Shown here: positions 40,760-44,429 of the stretch, one piece after another
Position numbering within the stretch: the stretch's first letter is position 1
Layout of the letters: the number at the start of each line of letters is the position of its first letter
NCBI GenBank assembly: GCA_002373045.1
Contig: DFHU01000063.1
Coordinates: forward strand, 44,476 to 88,904
Reading direction: 5' to 3'
Source: Pseudoselenomonas ruminantium
GTDB lineage: Bacteria; Bacillota; Negativicutes; Selenomonadales; Selenomonadaceae
Length of the DNA: 44,429 nt
Translations under genes and position numbers: made by a program
The notes under the pieces: generated by a model
Databases searched by the model: none
Seen by the model: only the letters and a program-made list of their open reading frames with translations
Told to the model about the DNA's origin: nothing

Positions 40760-41737
40760 TTACCGCAGCACTAAAGTCGGCGTCTGTAAAAGTTCCTCAA
40801 ACATGGGCTGATATAGCGATACATCATCCATTGGAGATATGGCAGTCACCCTCCTGCCACCATCCTTGCTTGAGCCACCACAGTGATACAGCCGTTGTCC
40901 TTCACTGTCATAGTCCAACATTATAAAGCGGTCATGATATCTTCCTCCCGTTTGCTGAAGGGTAATTTGAACATGGGGATATTCCGCTTTGAAATCATCA
41001 TATTCGGCTTGCGTCAGACCTCTGCCAAGATTATCACTAAAAATAACAACCTCTACCGCAGGCGACACATTTTTCAAGAGCAGGAGAGTTTTTAAGCCTA
41101 TGTAATTATCCACTATGTAAATACTTTTTTGCGCCTTGGCATAAATTTCAGCGTAAGCCACACTTGCCTCTACAACTTGTCCCGCAAGAAATAAATACTC
41201 ACGCTCGGTGGCATATTCCATGAAGTTTTCCATGAACACTGCCAGGTCATCCTTGGTGGCAAATTGCTTCATCTGCTCCTGTAATGCTTGAATGCTGTCT
41301 GTATTTTTCTGTGTCTGCATTGCCAGGCTCAGAATTTCTTGTTGTCCCAACTGTCCAGAACTTGTCACAAGATAATCCTTCATCTTTTTGAACAGGCGTA
41401 TAAGCGACTTGCTTTGCTTAGTGGCCAAATCGCCCTTTAGTACGGTCATAAGCATATAGATTCCCTGCTCTGTAAAAGCATAGGGCAGGTATCTGGTGCC
41501 TCCCCAACTTGAGGTCAATTTTTTTGACCTCAAGTTCGCCCACTCATCTTTGGTTAGCTGAAAACGGAAATCATCATCAAATTTATGGATGTTATTTTTG
41601 ACCTGTTGGTTAAATGCTTTCGTAGTGTAGCCGTATATTTCAGCCAGTTCCATATCAAGCATAACCCGCTGTCCACGTATGATGTATATTTTGTTTTTGA
41701 TAGTCTCCTCTGAAATAATCATTGGTGTGTAGCTCAA
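40760..41737 (-). CDS. ORF6N-domain protein with C-terminal PLD-like region
   Basis: This is a 325-residue protein. The N-terminal ORF6N (phage KilA-N-associated) DNA-binding domain shows VMLDMELAEIYGYTTKAFNQQVKNN and YLPYAFTEQGIYML. A central coiled helix region follows. The C-terminal 130 residues contain YIVDNYIGLKTLLLL and HDRFIMLDYD, then a YHCGGSSKDGGRR segment, resembling a degenerate phospholipase-D-like domain with HxR in place of HxK. The frame begins at an ATG at 41791, but AGGAGG lies 7 bases before a TTG at 41737, the likely start. Such proteins are often found within restriction-modification loci; their role is undefined. It is 54 bp upstream of mod. Confidence 0.85.
   Translation of the reverse strand: MSYTPMIISEETIKNKIYIIRGQRVMLDMELAEIYGYTTKAFNQQVKNNIHKFDDDFRFQLTKDEWANLRSKKLTSSWGGTRYLPYAFTEQGIYMLMTVLKGDLATKQSKSLIRLFKKMKDYLVTSSGQLGQQEILSLAMQTQKNTDSIQALQEQMKQFATKDDLAVFMENFMEYATEREYLFLAGQVVEASVAYAEIYAKAQKSIYIVDNYIGLKTLLLLKNVSPAVEVVIFSDNLGRGLTQAEYDDFKAEYPHVQITLQQTGGRYHDRFIMLDYDSEGQRLYHCGGSSKDGGRRVTAISPMDDVSLYQPMFEELLQTPTLVLR
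41506..41536. repeat. Perfect 13-bp inverted repeat inside the ORF6N gene
   Basis: AACTTGAGGTCAA (41506-41518) and TTGACCTCAAGTT (41524-41536) surround a 5-base T loop. It lies wholly in coding sequence, in the segment encoding NLRSKKLTSS. Confidence 0.85.
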
Positions 41738-41780
41738 TTTCGCACCTCCTAATGCAGGGCTATTAATATGTAATAATAAT

Positions 41781-41801
41781 TTCCGAGACACCGTTTCGGA
41801 A
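41781..41801 (-). terminator. Weak terminator-like hairpin after fic
   Basis: TTCCGA (41781-41786) and TCGGAA (41796-41801) form a short stem; on the minus strand it is followed by ATTATTATT. It lies 20 bp past the fic stop and may attenuate read-through into the ORF6N gene. Confidence 0.35.
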
Positions 41802-41820
41802 AAAGCTTTTCCAATATTAC

Positions 41821-42807
41821 CTACTTAATCCTATAATACCTCTGATTACGGCTGGTAGGCTTATCCGGTATGGTCATGGCAATCAATCCCTGCCTCATAG
41901 CCGGCTCAATGTAGTTGCGCTTCAAACCTGCCGTGGCCTTTAATCCCAACATATCCTGCAGCTCTTTGGCTTTGTAAGAAATATCATATTCCATGATGGC
42001 CAGCAGCTTTTTGACGTATTCATTTTCTTCGCCCAAAACATCTTTTTCCAGCAGTTCATCCAGCACTGCATCAATCATGTGCAACATGAAGACGATGAAG
42101 GGCGTGGACTCACCAGCCCGATGTGAGGCACTTATCGCCGCATAATACTCGCTCTGATATTTGTAAATCTGATTCTCAATAGGCAAATAAGCAAAGATGG
42201 GCTGCCACTGAGCAAGTAACGCCGTCTGCCACAATCTTGCCATGCGTCCGTTGCCATCAGCAAAAGGATGGATAAAGACAAACTCATAATGAAATATTGA
42301 GGATAATAGCAACGGTTGAATACGATTGCGCTCTTCCCGCAGCCACGCAAATAAATCTTCCATTTGTCCGGGCACGAACCTGGCCGGTGGTGCCATAAAA
42401 ATGCACCTGCCGCCAGCGAACACACCTTCCTCGCCACTGCGCAATTTACCGGACTCCCGTACCAATCCCGCTGTCATAATGCCATGCAGCCGGAATAACT
42501 CATCTAAACTATACGGATTTAGGTCAGCTAATTCCGCATAAGCAGCATAGGCATTCTTGACTTCGCGTATTTCACGCTCAGGTCCTGCCACAGCTTTTCC
42601 CGCAATGACATCCCGCACATTGCCCAGCGTCAAGGAATTCGCCTCTATGGCCAACGAGGAATGTATGGATTCAATGCGATTATTTCTGCGCAAACGAGGA
42701 TAAGCAGACATATCCTGATAGTGCATGATACGCCCTAACTTGGTCGCTATCACAGCCACCAAGCTGAGCATCTCATTGTTTATCGTATACGGAGGACAAT
42801 TTTCCAT
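41821..42807 (-). CDS. Fic-domain protein with winged-helix C-terminus
   Basis: This is a 328-residue Fic protein, a family that mostly transfers AMP to hydroxyl side chains of proteins. The catalytic motif HPFADGNGR is intact, with His180. An N-terminal inhibitory-helix-like SSLAIEANSL resembles the class II motif, with Ala where Gly is common. FEYVFIHPFADGNGRMARLW-like sequence places it in the widespread Fic/DUF4172-like group. The C-terminal 70 residues look like a helix-turn-helix (YKAKELQDMLGLKATAGLKRNYIEPAMRQG). GGGGGAAA precedes the ATG. It lies next to the ORF6N and Type III genes and has a tandem repeat array upstream. Confidence 0.93.
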   Translation of the reverse strand: MENCPPYTINNEMLSLVAVIATKLGRIMHYQDMSAYPRLRRNNRIESIHSSLAIEANSLTLGNVRDVIAGKAVAGPEREIREVKNAYAAYAELADLNPYSLDELFRLHGIMTAGLVRESGKLRSGEEGVFAGGRCIFMAPPARFVPGQMEDLFAWLREERNRIQPLLLSSIFHYEFVFIHPFADGNGRMARLWQTALLAQWQPIFAYLPIENQIYKYQSEYYAAISASHRAGESTPFIVFMLHMIDAVLDELLEKDVLGEENEYVKKLLAIMEYDISYKAKELQDMLGLKATAGLKRNYIEPAMRQGLIAMTIPDKPTSRNQRYYRIK

Positions 42808-42822
42808 GCTATTTCCCCCTTT

Positions 42823-42870
42823 ATCTTATATATTATCTTATATATTTTCTTGTATACCATCTTACACCCA
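42823..42870. repeat. Four-unit 12-bp tandem repeat upstream of fic
   Basis: Units ATCTTATATATT (42823-42834), the same again (42835-42846), TTCTTGTATACC (42847-42858) and ATCTTACACCCA (42859-42870) repeat with a 12-bp period. The first two are identical and the others degenerate. They occupy the fic 5' region between the ribosome binding site and the preceding radical SAM gene. Confidence 0.75.
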
Positions 42871-42905
42871 AGTTGTATTTTTGGCAATCAAAAACACAGC
42901 CACGC

Positions 42906-44429
42906 CTAGATATCAGCGCCAATCTCCAGTTCAATTCGCTGACATACCGGCTCATCTGCGGTATAGTCAAACAACAGGGCGGTCTGTTGACCAGTCAACT
43001 TCTGACTTGTCAACATCATATTATAGGCAAAGACCTCAATATGGTATTTCTTATTCACATCCCGCCAATTGGTGAACTCGTAATCCGGCAGGTAAGCCCG
43101 CACGCGGCTCGGGGCGCCCTTCCAAAAATCAGCGGTAATATCCTGATACTGCAGACGGTTCCAATTGAGGTTCTCAGGACGAATTTTGCCGCCATCGGAG
43201 AGCAGTGCATCATAGCGCAGTAAATTATCCAGTAAATCCGCAGGCAAAGAATACGCCATCAGCGCAAAATCCCGCAGATAGCCATAGAGATTTTTGGTGC
43301 TATGGCCGATTTTATGAAAGCCCCGCACTTCCCACCAGTCGGTAAACTTCTGCCAAAAGGCAAAGGCATCCCCCTGCTCACATTCCCGGAGCAGGTAGTT
43401 AGCCGTCTGACGGCAGCGCCCTGCATTATAATAGAGCTCAAAGACCTGCTCAAAACTATGGAACCAACGGATTTGCCCATAACTCAACACATCATTTTGC
43501 AATACCTCATAAGGTGCCATGGGCATATACTGATAATGATAGGCGTCAATCAGCTGCATCATCGTCGCGCCTTTAAGGAACTTCAAAAAGCCCAACTGCA
43601 GCATATCCGTCTGCAACGCATAGACATCATTAAAGGACTTATGGAAGGATTCCATGCCCTCGCCCGGCAAGCCGATAATCAAATCCACATGCAGGTGCAT
43701 ATTATGGAAACTCATTATCTTTTGGATATGGTCAGCAATATCCTGCCAATGATTTACGCGGGAAACAGCCTTCAGTGTCGCAGGATTGGTTGACTGAATG
43801 CCGATTTCGAGCTGGACACGTCCTTTAGGCAACTGCGCGAGCACCTGCATGACTTCCTCATCCAGATAATCAATCGCTACTTCAAAATGAAAGTTTGTAC
43901 GGCAGTCAGCCGGTAGTTTGAGCAAATACTGCAATATGGGCAAAAAGTGAGATTTCTTGGCATTAAACGTGCGGTCAACAAATTTCACCTGCCGCACATC
44001 ATGGGCGACAAAGAAATCCAGTTCCTTAAACACCCGTTCTAATGGCAAAAAACGCACGCCTGCCGTGGCACAGGAAAGGCAATAGGCACAGGAAAACGGA
44101 CAGCCGCGGCTGGTTTCGTAATAGAGAATCCTCTCCTTGATATCCGCCATTTCTTCTGCGCGATAGGCAAAGGGCACCTTGCCCGCAAAATCGGCCACCG
44201 TTACATCCTGCCCCTCATTGATTTGACCAGTCAAACTGCGCCAAGCAATGCCCGGAATCGCTGACTGGTCAAGCTGACCATTGACTTTTGACCAGTCAAA
44301 ATCGGCCTGCTGCAAATAGTTCACCAACTCCGGCAGGGCAACTTCACCTTCCCCACGGCACACATAATCCACCATGGGAAAGTCCTGCATGAACTCAGCC
44401 ACGCCATAGGAAACCTCCGGCCCGCCACA
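42906..44429 (-). CDS. B12-binding radical SAM protein (DUF4080 type), 5' end outside the window
   Basis: The visible part is about 508 residues and is open at the right edge. The frame continues past the GTG-started ORF into sequence encoding CGGPEVSYG, a conserved end of the cobalamin-binding domain of such proteins. The radical SAM cluster is SRGCPFSCAYCLS. ELDFFVAHDVRQVKFVDRTFNA, LEIGIQSTNPATLKAVSR and VDLIIGLPGEGMESF follow, and the C-terminal region matches DUF4080. The substrate is unknown. It ends 98 bp before fic. Its coding sequence holds six near or exact copies of TTGAC-N2-GTCAA. Confidence 0.9.
   Translation of the reverse strand, partial: CGGPEVSYGVAEFMQDFPMVDYVCRGEGEVALPELVNYLQQADFDWSKVNGQLDQSAIPGIAWRSLTGQINEGQDVTVADFAGKVPFAYRAEEMADIKERILYYETSRGCPFSCAYCLSCATAGVRFLPLERVFKELDFFVAHDVRQVKFVDRTFNAKKSHFLPILQYLLKLPADCRTNFHFEVAIDYLDEEVMQVLAQLPKGRVQLEIGIQSTNPATLKAVSRVNHWQDIADHIQKIMSFHNMHLHVDLIIGLPGEGMESFHKSFNDVYALQTDMLQLGFLKFLKGATMMQLIDAYHYQYMPMAPYEVLQNDVLSYGQIRWFHSFEQVFELYYNAGRCRQTANYLLRECEQGDAFAFWQKFTDWWEVRGFHKIGHSTKNLYGYLRDFALMAYSLPADLLDNLLRYDALLSDGGKIRPENLNWNRLQYQDITADFWKGAPSRVRAYLPDYEFTNWRDVNKKYHIEVFAYNMMLTSQKLTGQQTALLFDYTADEPVCQRIELEIGADI
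42987..43013. repeat. Two TTGAC-N2-GTCAA motif copies near the 3' end of the radical SAM gene
   Basis: A perfect TTGACCAGTCAA (42987-42998) is followed after 3 bp by the near copy CTGACTTGTCAA (43002-43013). Confidence 0.7.
44223..44299. repeat. Cluster of three TTGAC-N2-GTCAA motif copies
   Basis: Perfect TTGACCAGTCAA at 44223-44234 and 44288-44299, and the one-mismatch CTGACTGGTCAA at 44261-44272, all in the radical SAM coding sequence and in different reading frames. Confidence 0.75.

Noticed and set aside
42821..42870. CRISPR array
   Set aside because: The 12-bp units are directly adjacent with no spacers, so this is a simple tandem repeat; no cas gene is present.

Overview
The window reads as a bacterial chromosome segment from a low-to-mid-GC anaerobe of the Firmicutes sensu lato. 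The best fit is Negativicutes (Selenomonas-like). This is an inference from gene order (def-fmt-rsmB-rlmN-stp-prkC-rsgA-rpe; ispE-gntR-glmU-prs), strong AAGGAGG-type ribosome binding sites, an anaerobic (cbi) cobalamin pathway and B12-dependent radical SAM genes. No rRNA or tRNA gene, insertion sequence, prophage or CRISPR array was seen. All genes but two (lgt and a SpeD-like gene) lie on the minus strand, so transcription runs right to left.

Layout, left to right. 1-2.1 kb: outgoing promoter, exonuclease III, signal peptidase I and ribosomal protein L19 with its own promoter and terminator. 2.1-7.5 kb: a five-gene nickel/peptide-family ABC importer, transcribed from a near-consensus promoter through a clear cobalamin riboswitch and a terminator. 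7.4-8.8 kb: a MATE exporter with a Fur-like palindrome over its promoter. 8.9-27 kb: one very long co-directional gene train (pepT, def, fmt, DUF116, rsmB, rlmN, two FHA genes, PP2C phosphatase, RodA/FtsW, PBP, PASTA kinase, rsgA, rpe, queC, folE2, a flippase-like membrane protein, cbiD, cbiE) with tiny gaps or overlaps and no recognisable internal terminator. It joins protein maturation, rRNA methylation, cell-wall/kinase signalling, ribosome assembly, queuosine/pterin and cobalamin synthesis.

27-33 kb: divergent lgt; a CRP/FNR regulator that overlaps the lgt tail convergently; prs, glmU, a FadR-type GntR regulator and ispE; then, facing the other way, a small SpeD-family protein whose self-cleavage serine position is glycine. 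33-35 kb: a membrane GGDEF protein with a C-terminal PAS-like module.

35-44 kb, accessory region: a YhcC-type radical SAM gene translationally coupled to a Type III restriction-modification pair (res, mod), an ORF6N/PLD-like protein, a Fic protein with a 12-bp repeat array upstream, and a right-truncated B12-binding radical SAM gene studded with a TTGAC-N2-GTCAA DNA motif. This part looks like a defence locus and is the most variable in base composition.

The strongest points for follow-up are the SpeD-like protein without its pyruvoyl-forming serine, the B12-riboswitch importer next to a MATE exporter and cbiDE, the dispersed TTGACCAGTCAA motif, the fic upstream repeats, and the recombinant-looking specificity domain of mod.
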